DNA from: Brevibacterium limosum
GTDB taxonomy: Bacteria; Actinomycetota; Actinomycetes; Actinomycetales; Brevibacteriaceae
Length of the DNA stretch: 64,000 bases
NCBI RefSeq assembly: GCF_011617705.1
Contig: NZ_CP050154.1
Location: 3,472,001 to 3,536,000, forward strand
Reading direction: 5' to 3'
Part shown: in pieces, positions 33,970 through 42,850 of the stretch
Layout of the letters: each line of letters begins with the position of its first letter
Numbering within the stretch: the first letter of the stretch is position 1
Made by a program: the position numbers and the translations under genes
Notes under the pieces: model-generated
What the model was told of the DNA's origin: nothing
Seen by the model: the letters and a program-made list of their open reading frames with translations, nothing else
The model's database searches: none

Positions 33970-34524
33970 TCACTCATGCATCCGCGCACCTTTGACCGTC
34001 CGGTCGACCGCGTTCTTCGCCCCGCGCATGGCCACCCCGACGAGGTTGAGCTGCTCAGCCGGCACCGCCGCCACAGCCGCCCGATTCGCCGCATCGTGGC
34101 CGGTGGAGAACAGCTCCTCCGTGTAGACTGCGGTCGGGATTCCGCGCCCCAGCGCCTTCGACCGGATCGATTTGAGTTTCTCCGCATCCGCGCTCATCAC
34201 CATCACCGGTTGGCGCAGCATCGGCAGGTAGTCATTGCCGTCGGCGTCGCGGTAGTTCTCTCCGACCAGGTCGTCTTCGCTCGCAGCGATGCCGGACATG
34301 AGGAACGCGGTGACATTGAGCTCCTGCCACGGCAGCAGGTCATCGCGGAGGACCACGACGACCTTCGTATCGAACCGGACGGGCGCTCTCGGATAGCCAG
34401 ACGACTGTGCACCCAGATCGCCAGACGACGACGGTGCGGCCGCCTCGGTGACGGGATTGCCGACTGCCGCCTCGGCGGACGATGAGGCATCGGATGGGAC
34501 TGTGGAATTCGTGTTCTCGTGCAT
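33970..34524 (-). CDS. DUF2000 family protein
   Basis: 184 residues from ATG 34524; the first 45 are a Ser/Ala/Thr/Glu-rich leader with no fold. The domain runs from VRFDTKVVVVLRDDLLPWQELNVTAFL through YLPMLRQPVMVMSADAEKLKSIR to GVAMRGAKNAVDRTVKGA. DUF2000 has a peptidyl-tRNA-hydrolase-2-like fold and no proven function; genes often pair with an AraC regulator, as here (divergent, 49-nt gap). Confidence 0.85.
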   Translation of the reverse strand: MHENTNSTVPSDASSSAEAAVGNPVTEAAAPSSSGDLGAQSSGYPRAPVRFDTKVVVVLRDDLLPWQELNVTAFLMSGIAASEDDLVGENYRDADGNDYLPMLRQPVMVMSADAEKLKSIRSKALGRGIPTAVYTEELFSTGHDAANRAAVAAVPAEQLNLVGVAMRGAKNAVDRTVKGARMHE

Positions 34525-34573
34525 GGATCCAGCTTCACCGTCAGCACACACCGCGGTCTTGTACATTTGTTGC

Positions 34574-35350
34574 ATGGTCGACGTCATCCGCGCCTGGCAC
34601 CCTCAGGTTCCGCAGGTTCAGGAGGTGCTCCACGCCCGCTTCGACCATCATGCCTATCCCTCGCACACGCACGATTCGTGGACGGTCCTGCTCATCGACG
34701 ACGGTGCCGTGACCTATGACCTCGATCGGCACGATCACCTCGCCACCCCGACCGCAGTGACGCTGCTGCCGCCGCAGGTGCCCCACGACGGTCGCTCGGC
34801 GTCGGCGGAGCAGGGCTTCCGCAAACGGGTGCTCTACCTCGAGCCCGAGTGGCTGCCGGAGTCCGCGGTCGACGCCGCGGCGGATTCGCCCACCCTGCTC
34901 GGCACGGCCGCCCTGACCGCGGTCACCGACATCCACGCCGCCCTGACCGATCCGGCCGATGCCCTCGCCGCCGAGTGCGGGGTGCTCGCCCTGCGCGAGT
35001 TCGCGCTCTCCCGGCTCACCCCGACCGCTGAGCCCGCGTCGGATGCGCCGCTGGCCCGCCGTCTGCGCGAAATGCTCGATGATCGCCTGTTCGAGTCCTT
35101 CACAATCGCCGAGGCGGCCACCGAGCTCGGCGCCCACCGCAGCCATCTGGTGCGGGTGTTCACGTCCGCGTTCGGAATCGCGCCCCACCGGTACGTCATC
35201 GGCCGCCGCGTCGATCGCGCCCGCAGGCTGCTGCTGTCCGGTCACTCCCCCGCCGAGGCGGCCGTTGAGTCAGGGTTCCACGACCAGGCGCATCTCACCC
35301 GGCACTTCCGGTCGACCTTGGGAACGACTCCCGGCGTCTTCGCAGCCTGA
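34574..35350 (+). CDS. AraC-family transcriptional regulator
   Basis: 258 residues from ATG 34574. A cupin-like sensor domain (HHAYPSHTHDSWTVLLIDDGAVTYDLD, near residue 22) and two C-terminal HTH motifs (FTIAEAATELGAHRSHLVRVF and AAVESGFHDQAHLTRHFRSTLG). The divergent DUF2000 gene is the probable target. The ligand is unknown. Confidence 0.9.
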   Translation: MVDVIRAWHPQVPQVQEVLHARFDHHAYPSHTHDSWTVLLIDDGAVTYDLDRHDHLATPTAVTLLPPQVPHDGRSASAEQGFRKRVLYLEPEWLPESAVDAAADSPTLLGTAALTAVTDIHAALTDPADALAAECGVLALREFALSRLTPTAEPASDAPLARRLREMLDDRLFESFTIAEAATELGAHRSHLVRVFTSAFGIAPHRYVIGRRVDRARRLLLSGHSPAEAAVESGFHDQAHLTRHFRSTLGTTPGVFAA

Positions 35351-35411
35351 CAGCTGGTTCCGCAGCGGGTGGGTGCCGGACCGCGGCGAACCCACGCAGT
35401 CATCGCCGCGC

Positions 35412-37697
35412 TTATCGGCGCCGGTGGGCGTGCGCGACCGCCTCGGTTCTGTTGCGCACGCCGAGCTTCCGATAGAGCGCGGACAGCCGGTTCTTCAGAG
35501 TGCCGGGCACGACTCCGAACTCGCGGGCGATCTGCGCCACGGACTTCGGCGAATCGATGGCGAAGAGCAGCGACAGTTCGGCCGGAGTCAGGTCGGTCTG
35601 GAAGTCCGGCACGGTCTGCGAGGACTCGGGCAGGTCGAGAAGCCGCTTCTGCAGTTCGGCCGGCGTCACTTCGTCATCATCGAACGACCTGGCCAGGGCG
35701 GTCCAGCCGGGATGGTCGGCGGACGCGGGGACGAGCGCGTCCCGGGACTGCTTCGACAGCTGCGCGATGGCCAGCACGGATGACGTGATCGAGCAGTAGT
35801 CGAGCACATGGATGAACGCTTCGAGCGCCTCGTCCGCACGCCCTTCATGGTGGAGGATGTCGGCACGCAGAGCCGCAGCGGAGCTCTTGAGGCGAGGCCC
35901 CTGATCCCCGGTCAGCATCCGCCCGGTCTCAGACCACAGCAGATCGTGCTGCCCGAAAGCCAGTGCCTGCCGGGCCTTGACGATCGGGTAGCCGGCGCTG
36001 TGCGGGTTGAGGTGGTCGCCCAGCTCCTGCAGGGCCTTCTTCTCCCCGGCAGCCACGAGCACGAAGCTGGCGATGTTGAGCACGCCTGAGAATCGTGCGC
36101 TCGAGACACTGACCATCGGCAGGAACCGCACATGTGTGCTCTCGGTGAGCAGCTTCGCGGCGATCGACGCCCGCCCCTGGTAGACATGGTGAAGGCTGCG
36201 GATAATGTCGGGAATCGGCCCGAGACTCCCCGTGGGCTTCGCCGAGTCGAGGCCCTCGAGCAGCCGGTCGGCGGCAGTGAGATCGAGACGGTCGAGGCTG
36301 CGCATCAGCTCGACGCACCGCGCCGTGAGCTCGTCAGGCAGCGTGTCCATCCCGAACCGAGCGGCGTTCTGCCTGGCGCGCGTCAGACTGCGGTCCATGT
36401 CCGATCCGCGCCCGTGTCCCATCCCGGCCAGGCCAGCTTCGACGAGCCCGGTGAGCAGGGGATGCGGCGAGTTCGGCGCGTAGATCTCGGCGAATTGGAC
36501 GACCCGCTGCAGCATCGCCGTCGCCTCGGGGAAATGTCCGGCCGCGCTCAGATTCCGTCCGTGTTCGAGGTTGAGTTCGGCCTGCAGCATGAGCGTGGGT
36601 CGGGGTTCTGCCTCGCCGAGGCGGCGCAGCCGTTCTCGTCCCGCGTCGAGCAGGGTCAGGGCGCGTTTGTAGTCCTTGTTCAGCCTCTGTGTTCGTGCTT
36701 CCAGCGTGGTCAGCACGGCCACCTCGTCGGCGGTCAGGGCGGGTTCCGGTTCGGCGAAGAGGAGCCCGTGCAGCTCAGGCAGCACGATGCTGTCGAAGTC
36801 GGTGGCGGCCAGCACCGTCGGCCCGACATCGCTGCCGAGCTTCAGCCGGGTCGAGTCGATGCGACGGGCCGCGCTGCGGGCCAGGGTGAGGATCGGGTTC
36901 TTGGCGAGCACATCCTCGGGGACACCGAGATAGGCCTTGATCGCGGTGGGCGCATCGAGGAAGACGTTGACGGATCGGCGGGCCCAGGCCCGTTCGAGCA
37001 CTTTCCAGTGCCGTGTCTCGACGACGAGGTCGACGATCTCGACCAGCCCGGATCGGTCGTCCGGGCGCGTCCGCCCGAACTTGCTCGCGATGGCCGCTCC
37101 GAGCGCTTCTCGCGGGGTTTTCTCAGCGGTGCTCGATTCGGTGGCGATGACTCGTCGCATCAGCCGACGGATGAGGGGAGGGACCGTGAATACGACGTCG
37201 GTGCCGTTCGGGATCGTCAGCAGCCCTTGGTCGAGGAGGAAAGAGGTGAGGTCTTCGGGTGACGAAGCCGCCGAGGCGGTCACCTTCGCGGCGGCGAATG
37301 CGACGTGGAACAGATCGACGATCTCTGAGGTGACTCGCGGTGCCGCCGAGAACAGGGCCAGCAGGTAGAGCGCTGCTGCCTCCCGCGTGGCGCCGTTGAC
37401 GACCGGAGTCAGTTCGGGTGGGAGCATCGCGTCGATGCGGTCGGGATCTGTGTCGGTCACGGAGCTGCCGGCGTTGACGCGTGCCCGCCGGAGTATCTCG
37501 GCGATGCGGATCCGGCCGCCGCTGCAGGTGAAGAGCTGTTCGAGATCGGGCTCGGCCAGGATGTCGCTGTGCTCGACCGCCTCGGCGAAGGATTCGAGGG
37601 AGGATGCGCGCGGCCCGAATCGGGAATCGATTTCGGAGGCCGGGGTCACCGGCGCGGTTGTGAGGTCATCGGGGCGTTTGAGTTGGGAATCGGTCAC
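35412..37697 (-). CDS. Large LuxR-type regulator with helical repeats, no ATPase motif
   Basis: 761 residues. Only the last 60 are clearly assigned: a GerE/LuxR HTH (LTPAELSLLFAIDSPKSVAQIAREFGVVPGTLKNRLSALYRKLGV). The preceding 450 residues are helical and rich in Leu, Ala and Arg, consistent with TPR-like repeats (for example EARTQRLNKDYKRALTLLDAGRERL). Unlike LAL/MalT regulators there is no Walker A P-loop at the N-terminus, so the signal part may have been reduced. Neighbours give no clue to the target. Confidence 0.8.
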   Translation of the reverse strand: MTDSQLKRPDDLTTAPVTPASEIDSRFGPRASSLESFAEAVEHSDILAEPDLEQLFTCSGGRIRIAEILRRARVNAGSSVTDTDPDRIDAMLPPELTPVVNGATREAAALYLLALFSAAPRVTSEIVDLFHVAFAAAKVTASAASSPEDLTSFLLDQGLLTIPNGTDVVFTVPPLIRRLMRRVIATESSTAEKTPREALGAAIASKFGRTRPDDRSGLVEIVDLVVETRHWKVLERAWARRSVNVFLDAPTAIKAYLGVPEDVLAKNPILTLARSAARRIDSTRLKLGSDVGPTVLAATDFDSIVLPELHGLLFAEPEPALTADEVAVLTTLEARTQRLNKDYKRALTLLDAGRERLRRLGEAEPRPTLMLQAELNLEHGRNLSAAGHFPEATAMLQRVVQFAEIYAPNSPHPLLTGLVEAGLAGMGHGRGSDMDRSLTRARQNAARFGMDTLPDELTARCVELMRSLDRLDLTAADRLLEGLDSAKPTGSLGPIPDIIRSLHHVYQGRASIAAKLLTESTHVRFLPMVSVSSARFSGVLNIASFVLVAAGEKKALQELGDHLNPHSAGYPIVKARQALAFGQHDLLWSETGRMLTGDQGPRLKSSAAALRADILHHEGRADEALEAFIHVLDYCSITSSVLAIAQLSKQSRDALVPASADHPGWTALARSFDDDEVTPAELQKRLLDLPESSQTVPDFQTDLTPAELSLLFAIDSPKSVAQIAREFGVVPGTLKNRLSALYRKLGVRNRTEAVAHAHRRR

Positions 37698-38007
37698 GAA
37701 TTCGGGTCTCTTCTGTTATGGCGGCGGTGGGTGGCCGGTCGGCAGGGGGTGATTGCCGCAGGGAGGGGAAATTTCGGTGCTGGGTATGAGTCAGGGTACC
37801 GCATGAACCCGAGACCGCTGGTGAACCGCCTCCCAGAGCTGAGCAGCACTCCCGCAGACAGAGCTCCGTTCTGGCGCTCAGACCGATCGATCCAGCCGCG
37901 CAGGGGAAGTTGTTACCCAATCGAGACAACACCTGGTGTATTCGGTTGAAATTTTAACCTATCATTGAAGATGCAACTACCTCCTCTCTGAATCTCCGGA
38001 AGTGATA
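37698..38007. other. 310-bp intergenic region with an A/T-rich dyad
   Basis: Divergent region between the LuxR-type gene and the TM2 protein gene. GGTTGAAATTTTAACC (37944-37959) is a 16-bp near-perfect palindrome in an A/T-rich block, with TATCAT directly after it at 37960. It is probably the promoter and an operator of the TM2 gene. The rest shows nothing I recognise. Confidence 0.5.
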
Positions 38008-38919
38008 ATGACACAGCAGCCTCCAGTGCCGGTTGACAACTCGAACCAGTGGACTCCCGCACAGCCCTCATTCGGGCAGAACCAGCCCCTCGTCGGGCAG
38101 AAATCGTTTCTCGCTGCGTGGCTGCTGTCATGGCTGCTCGGCGGACTCGGTGTCGACCGTTTCTACCTGGGCAAGATCGGCACCGGCATCCTCAAGCTCA
38201 TCACCTTCGGCGGTTTCGGAATCTGGGCCCTCGTCGACCTGATCGTCACCCTGGCCGGAGGACAGAAGGACAAACAGGGTCTGCGCCTCCAGGGCTACGA
38301 CCAGCACAAGAAGATCGCGTGGATCATCACCGGCATCTTCTTCGTTCTCGGCCTCGTCTTCGGCGGGATCGCTGCGGGCTCGGCCGCGAGCATCTCGGAC
38401 GACAACGCACCGATCGTCTCCGAGGAAGAAGCACCTGCCGACGAAGCGCCTGCAGATGAAGCGGTCGAGGAACCCGTTGAGGCAGCGCCCGCGGTCGAAG
38501 ATGAGCCTGCTGAGGAACCGGCCGAAGAGCCGGCCGCTGAGGAACCTGTCGAGGAAGAGCCGGTCGCCGAGGAACCCGCGGCACCGGCGGAGGAAGAGGA
38601 CGACTCGAGCGTTCCGACCGAGTACAGCTCAGCGTTGACCCAGGCCGAGACCTACTCGGACATGATGCACATGAGCAAGCAGGGCATCTTCGACCAGCTC
38701 ACGAGCGAATACGGGGGCCAGTTCTCCGACGACGCGGCCCAGTACGCCATCGACAATGTTCAGGCGAACTGGAAGGAGAACGCGTTGGAATCGGCGCGAA
38801 CCTACCAGGATGAAATGGCGATGTCGCCGAATGCCATCCACGACCAGCTCACGAGCGAATACGGCGGCCAGTTCACGCAGGCTGAGGCCGACTACGCGAT
38901 CGAGAACCTCGACAACTGA
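38008..38919 (+). CDS. TM2-domain membrane protein with two Ltp-like repeats
   Basis: ATG 38008 after GGAAG gives 303 residues. Order: Gln/Pro-rich cytoplasmic leader; TM2 domain (about residues 30-85, with FLAAWLLSWLLGGLGVDRFYLGKIGTGILKL); a third membrane helix near 96-120; a linker of about 80 residues made almost only of Glu, Pro, Ala and Val; then two copies of a 46-residue repeat, ALTQAETYSDMMHMSKQGI and ALESARTYQDEMAMSPNAI, each followed by DQLTSEYGGQF and a final helix. The repeat matches the Ltp host surface lipoprotein domain, known from phage superinfection exclusion. The repeats would be exposed outside. Cellular or phage-related role is open. Confidence 0.85.
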   Translation: MTQQPPVPVDNSNQWTPAQPSFGQNQPLVGQKSFLAAWLLSWLLGGLGVDRFYLGKIGTGILKLITFGGFGIWALVDLIVTLAGGQKDKQGLRLQGYDQHKKIAWIITGIFFVLGLVFGGIAAGSAASISDDNAPIVSEEEAPADEAPADEAVEEPVEAAPAVEDEPAEEPAEEPAAEEPVEEEPVAEEPAAPAEEEDDSSVPTEYSSALTQAETYSDMMHMSKQGIFDQLTSEYGGQFSDDAAQYAIDNVQANWKENALESARTYQDEMAMSPNAIHDQLTSEYGGQFTQAEADYAIENLDN

Positions 38920-38942
38920 CGACTGTCAGCTGACAGTTCGAA

Positions 38943-38974
38943 GGCGGGCGAAGGAAGAGATTCCTTCGCCCGCC
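38943..38974. terminator. Bidirectional terminator
   Basis: Perfect 14-bp stem, GGCGGGCGAAGGAA at 38943-38956 and its complement at 38961-38974, with a GAGA loop. It separates the TM2 gene from the convergent response regulator gene, which ends at 38984. Confidence 0.88.
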
Positions 38975-38983
38975 GTCACGCAT

Positions 38984-39685
38984 TCACGCCCACCGGTACT
39001 CGTACTCGGGCCGGCCCGGGGTTCCGTGGCGGGGCTGCTTGATCGCCTGTTTCGTCGCGACGAGGTGTTCGAGGTAGCGGCGGACGGTCACGCGGGACAG
39101 GTCGAGGCTCTGCCCCACCTCGGTGGCGGAGACCGGGACTGCGGAATCGCGGACGAAGGCGGACACGGCTTCCAAGGTCTCGGTGATGAGGCCCTTCGGC
39201 AGCCGCGTCGACGAGACCGACCGCAGCGCCGACAGGGCGTTGTCCACCGACGCCTGAGTCGCCAGGCTCCCTGAGCCGCTGAGACCGCGCCGGAACTCCC
39301 GCTGGTTCTCCAACTTCTCCCGGAACGCCGCGAAAGTGAACGGTTTGATGAGGTACTGGGTGATGCCCGACGAGATCGCCGAGCGGATCACCTGCAGGTG
39401 CCGCACCGCGGTGATCGCAATGATGTCGACGTCCTGGCCCCGCGAATTCAGGCGCCCGGCCACCTCGAGACCGTGCGAATCCGTGAGGTTCATATCGAGC
39501 AGGACGATATCGACGGGGTGGCCCGCCGTCGCGAGTTCGTCGAAGCGGTCGATCGCCTCGTGCCCGCCCAGACACGTTCCTGCCACCTCGAATCCGGGAA
39601 CGCGGGCTACGAAGTCCGCGTGCGCCTGCGCCGTCATCGGATCGTCCTCGACGATGAGCACCCGCAGCGCGGCATCATCGCTCAC
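38984..39685 (-). CDS. Response regulator, CitB/DcuR family
   Basis: GTG at 39685 with AAGGAG 7 nt upstream; 233 residues. Receiver: VLIVEDDPMTAQAHADF, phospho-Asp in IVLLDMNLTDSHG, and Lys in YLIKPFTFAAF. The output half has the helix-turn-helix SATEVGQSLDLSRVTVRRYLEHL of the CitB class. It overlaps the kinase stop by 11 nt. The system normally senses C4-dicarboxylates or citrate and activates transporter genes; the DctA-type gene at 47580 is a plausible target. Confidence 0.92.
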   Translation of the reverse strand: MSDDAALRVLIVEDDPMTAQAHADFVARVPGFEVAGTCLGGHEAIDRFDELATAGHPVDIVLLDMNLTDSHGLEVAGRLNSRGQDVDIIAITAVRHLQVIRSAISSGITQYLIKPFTFAAFREKLENQREFRRGLSGSGSLATQASVDNALSALRSVSSTRLPKGLITETLEAVSAFVRDSAVPVSATEVGQSLDLSRVTVRRYLEHLVATKQAIKQPRHGTPGRPEYEYRWA

Positions 39686-41450
39686 GTGGGTCTCCTTCCC
39701 GCTCAAGGCCAGTATCGAGGCCGTCGTCCCTGCTGTGGTCCTCCGCAGAATCGTAGTCGCCCGCCGCATCCGTGTCCCCCAGCGGAAGCGTGACCGTGAA
39801 GATCGCGCCGCCATCGGAGTCGACATCGATATGCCCGCCGAGGCGGCTCACCGCCTGCCGGACCAAGACGAGCCCGAATCCGTGCCGCCCCGCTCCCCCG
39901 ACCTCGGGCTTCGCTGACGTACCGAGGTGGAAGAGTGCGTCGATGTCTTCGACCGCAACCCCTGCACCGGAGTCGGCGATGGTGATGATGAGCTCCCCGT
40001 CGGCGGCCACGAAGTCCGCCCACACATGTTTGTCCTCCGAGTCCGCGGCCGCGTCGAAGGCATTGTCGAGGAGGTTGCCGGCGACGGTGACGAGGTCACG
40101 GGCATCGAGGCGCGCCGGCGGAAGTTCGCCGGTGGCGGTGACTGTGAGTTCGATGCCGCGCTCATGGGCCTGAGCGGCCTTGCCGATCATGAGTGCCGTG
40201 ATGAAGGGTTCGTCGAGGGCCCCGACGAAGGAGTCGGTGAGACGTTGGGATTCCTGTTCGTCCTTGACCGCGAAGTCGAGTGCCTCCTGGGTGCGACCGA
40301 GTTCGATGAGGGTCGAGACGGTGTGCAGCCGATTGGCGTGTTCGTGGGTCTGGGCGCGCAGGGCCTCCGACAGGGTCGTCATCGTCGCCAGCTCCCCCGT
40401 GAGCTCCTGAATATCGGTGCGATCGCGCAGGGTCGCGACCGTTCCCCCGACCCCGCGACCGGCGGACCCGCGACCGCGCGGTTGGCTTGCGTGTTTCTGG
40501 CTGACGACGAGGACTCGGTCCTCGGTGAAGTGGATTTCGTCCACGGCGACCCGACCGGTCGACAAGAGGTCACGGACGGATTCGGGCAGGGCCACCTCGG
40601 CGAGGGCGATCGGGGCGGACTCATCGGGCTCGGGCAGGCCCAGCAGGACGGCCGCCTCATCGTTGTAGAGGACGAGCCTCCCGGAGTCATCGGCGAGGAT
40701 GAGCCCCTCGCGCAGGGAATGCAGCGCGGAATCGTAGAACGCGAACAGCCGGCGCAGCTCCTCGGGGCCGTAGCCGAGGGTGACTCGGCGCAGATAGCGG
40801 GCGAGCAGCCAGGAGCCGAGCCCGCCAAGGGCGATCGCGGCGAGTCCGACGATGATGATCTGCGGCAGGGAGGCCGCCTGCGCCACGGACAGAGTCTCGA
40901 GCGTCACGCCCACGGCGACCATCGCGGTGACCTCGCCGTCGGAGTCGGTGATCGGCACGATCGATCGCACGGACGGGCCGAGGGTGCCCACGTATTCCTC
41001 GGTCTGGGTCTGCCCGGCGCGTGCCTGCGCGGTGCTGCCGAGGTACTTCCTGCCCAGCTGAGCGGGGTCGGGGTGGGTGTAGCGGGTGCCGTCGCGGTCC
41101 ATGATCGTCACGAAGTCGACCTCGGCGGTGTCGATCACGGTCAGAGCGTAGGGCTGCAGCTGCGCCGACGGGTCGTCATCGGTCACAGCCTCGGTGACGA
41201 AAGGGTCGTGGGCGAGCGTCTCGGCGATGGTCAGCACTCGCTCCCCGGTGGCCTCGCGGATGTTGCCCAGCGTCGTGACGTAGCTCGTCACTGACAATGC
41301 GGTGCAGACGAGGACGATGAGGACGAGCTGGACGAGGAAGAGACGCCTGGCCAGGGGCCCGCCCCGGCGAGGCCCGATCCGATCCCGGCCCCGCCGTGGT
41401 GGCCGCACAGTCCCCAAGATACGCACCAGTTTCGAGGCGTCAGCTGTCAT
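39675..41450 (-). CDS. Sensor histidine kinase, CitA/DcuS family, with altered 5' end
   Basis: 591 residues. TM1 near residues 36-55, a Cache-type extracellular domain with TIAETLAHDPFVTEAV and DRDGTRYTHPDPAQLGRKYLG, TM2 near 190-212, a PAS domain, the phosphoacceptor helix RAQTHEHANRLHTVSTLIELG and an HATPase with NLLDNAFDAA and GRHGFGLVLVRQAV. The last 40 residues are acidic. The ATG overlaps the stop of the preceding cassette gene by 4 nt. Residues about 17-30 are encoded by one copy of a 43-bp repeat whose other copy lies beyond the cassette; residues 1-16 therefore appear to come from the inserted DNA. Confidence 0.92.
   Translation of the reverse strand: MTADASKLVRILGTVRPPRRGRDRIGPRRGGPLARRLFLVQLVLIVLVCTALSVTSYVTTLGNIREATGERVLTIAETLAHDPFVTEAVTDDDPSAQLQPYALTVIDTAEVDFVTIMDRDGTRYTHPDPAQLGRKYLGSTAQARAGQTQTEEYVGTLGPSVRSIVPITDSDGEVTAMVAVGVTLETLSVAQAASLPQIIIVGLAAIALGGLGSWLLARYLRRVTLGYGPEELRRLFAFYDSALHSLREGLILADDSGRLVLYNDEAAVLLGLPEPDESAPIALAEVALPESVRDLLSTGRVAVDEIHFTEDRVLVVSQKHASQPRGRGSAGRGVGGTVATLRDRTDIQELTGELATMTTLSEALRAQTHEHANRLHTVSTLIELGRTQEALDFAVKDEQESQRLTDSFVGALDEPFITALMIGKAAQAHERGIELTVTATGELPPARLDARDLVTVAGNLLDNAFDAAADSEDKHVWADFVAADGELIITIADSGAGVAVEDIDALFHLGTSAKPEVGGAGRHGFGLVLVRQAVSRLGGHIDVDSDGGAIFTVTLPLGDTDAAGDYDSAEDHSRDDGLDTGLEREGDPRER
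41360..41402. repeat. Left 43-bp direct repeat of the three-gene cassette
   Basis: Identical to 43710-43752 except at one base (G at 41366, A at 43716), in the same orientation. It lies inside the kinase coding sequence, codons about 17-30. Confidence 0.9.
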
Positions 41451-42328
41451 CGATCAAATGGGACGGGCGGCGAGAGGAAATCAATGTCCAGCTGCTCCGA
41501 CTTCCTCATCTTCGACAGTGGGAAATCGTCGTCCGAATGGACCTCACCAACAACTTCGGACACGGCCGAAGCGACCTCCTCGGAATTCCGCGCCTTTCCA
41601 GGATCGCATTTTGCGGCGAGAGCCTCGGCAAACATACTCCAAAGGGCGCTGACGAGGAACGGGTCTTCTCCTAGTTTCAGGCGAAGGATCCTCTGTGCGA
41701 GTGCATTGGCTTCCGACGGCAGTGTCCTCAAGTCCACTGGTTCGTCCATCTCGTCAGGCAGAGATGGCAATCTGCCAGCTTCAACGATCACCTGGATGGT
41801 CAGTTGCATACTGGATGAGTTCCAGTCGTTGGACTCCACACGGATTTCCGAGACCTGATTCAGGACTCGGCCAATCGGTGACTCCGATTTCTCATATTTA
41901 CTTCTCACGAGCCTCTGGAGCGGCGCAAGCCAGGGATGCACGTTGTCAGGCACTGCGAATCGACCGAACCAACGACCAATCGCGAGACCGAAATCCCTCG
42001 CATCGGCCTCCGTGGCGAACTCAGACTCAGAAATGACAGGCATGCCGTCTGCTTCGGTCTTAAGAACGCTGACGATTCGAGCGAGATCAGCAAATCGGCA
42101 ATTGTCGCCACCGCCCAACTGCGGGTATCGCGGATTCTCGCGTTTCAGAGCTTGTGCTCGTTCAGTGCCTTCAAGGGGAACCAGAGGAGCGAGCTGGAGG
42201 TACTCACGCTTGGGCAGGACAACGTCACAAGTCTGGGATACGACAGCAAATTCACGCTCGGGGCCCATTACACTCGAATATTCGACAACACTTCCTTGTC
42301 GAAGCGTCTGAAAATAGCTCGAGTCCAT
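41447..42328 (-). CDS. Cassette protein 3: unknown, with SQTCD motif
   Basis: 293 residues, ATG 42328. I do not recognise a named family. The N-terminus has a compact motif AVVSQTCDVVLPKREYLQL, followed by LAPLVPLEGTERAQAL, an Arg-rich PWLAPLQRLVRSKYEK, and a helical C-terminal half with PSEANALAQRILRLKLGEDPFLVSALWSMFAEAL. Predicted soluble, no membrane helix. It starts 6 nt after the HTH gene, and its stop overlaps the kinase start. The single conserved-looking Cys in QTCD and its context suggest a catalytic or metal role, which is a guess. Confidence 0.75.
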   Translation of the reverse strand: MDSSYFQTLRQGSVVEYSSVMGPEREFAVVSQTCDVVLPKREYLQLAPLVPLEGTERAQALKRENPRYPQLGGGDNCRFADLARIVSVLKTEADGMPVISESEFATEADARDFGLAIGRWFGRFAVPDNVHPWLAPLQRLVRSKYEKSESPIGRVLNQVSEIRVESNDWNSSSMQLTIQVIVEAGRLPSLPDEMDEPVDLRTLPSEANALAQRILRLKLGEDPFLVSALWSMFAEALAAKCDPGKARNSEEVASAVSEVVGEVHSDDDFPLSKMRKSEQLDIDFLSPPVPFDR

Positions 42329-42334
42329 GACCGG

Positions 42335-42850
42335 CTAGGGTTCCGGGGTATAGGTCGACGCAGGTCTATTCACGTCTGCAGGAGAAGAAGCATGCTGCGA
42401 TCTCTGCTGATCGAGCAAAGCAAGGAACCGGAACCGTGCTCCGTGCTCGCCAGCTTCCTCGATTGCTTCGATCTGCCTCATCACTCGACCGAGCGCTTCT
42501 TCGTTTACCGCAGAGATCTTTCCGCCCGATGCCCATAGGTGAACAGTCCTCCTCGAGACGCCGAAGAGCTTCGCAACCTGGTCCCAGGTGTAAGCTCCTC
42601 GACGCTTGATCTGCTTGACAAGGTCTGCAGTGGACTCGGCCTCCGTAGGGGCAGATGGCGATGATTCGAAGCCACGAACTTCATCAATGGGAATCTTCGA
42701 CGAACTTGGTGAATCGCTGTGCCAACGCCGGGATGAGACGTCGCCATAGTCGCCCTTGACCGGAATTGACGTACCTGCGATTGACAACGTCGACATTCGC
42801 ATACCTGGAGCAAAGAAGAAGTCGGGTTTCGAATAAGCAACAGCACTCAT
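42335..42850 (-). CDS. Cassette protein 2: helix-turn-helix DNA-binding protein
   Basis: 171 residues, ATG overlapping the upstream stop by 4 nt. The central part has a helix-turn-helix of the Xre/terminase-small-like type: RRGAYTWDQVAKLFGVSRRTVHLWASGGKISAVNEEAL. The first 75 residues are polar and Ser/Pro-rich, and the last 25 are Pro-rich. It probably represses the cassette promoter, where a 10-bp dyad and direct repeats lie at 43635-43670. Confidence 0.78.
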   Translation of the reverse strand: MSAVAYSKPDFFFAPGMRMSTLSIAGTSIPVKGDYGDVSSRRWHSDSPSSSKIPIDEVRGFESSPSAPTEAESTADLVKQIKRRGAYTWDQVAKLFGVSRRTVHLWASGGKISAVNEEALGRVMRQIEAIEEAGEHGARFRFLALLDQQRSQHASSPADVNRPASTYTPEP

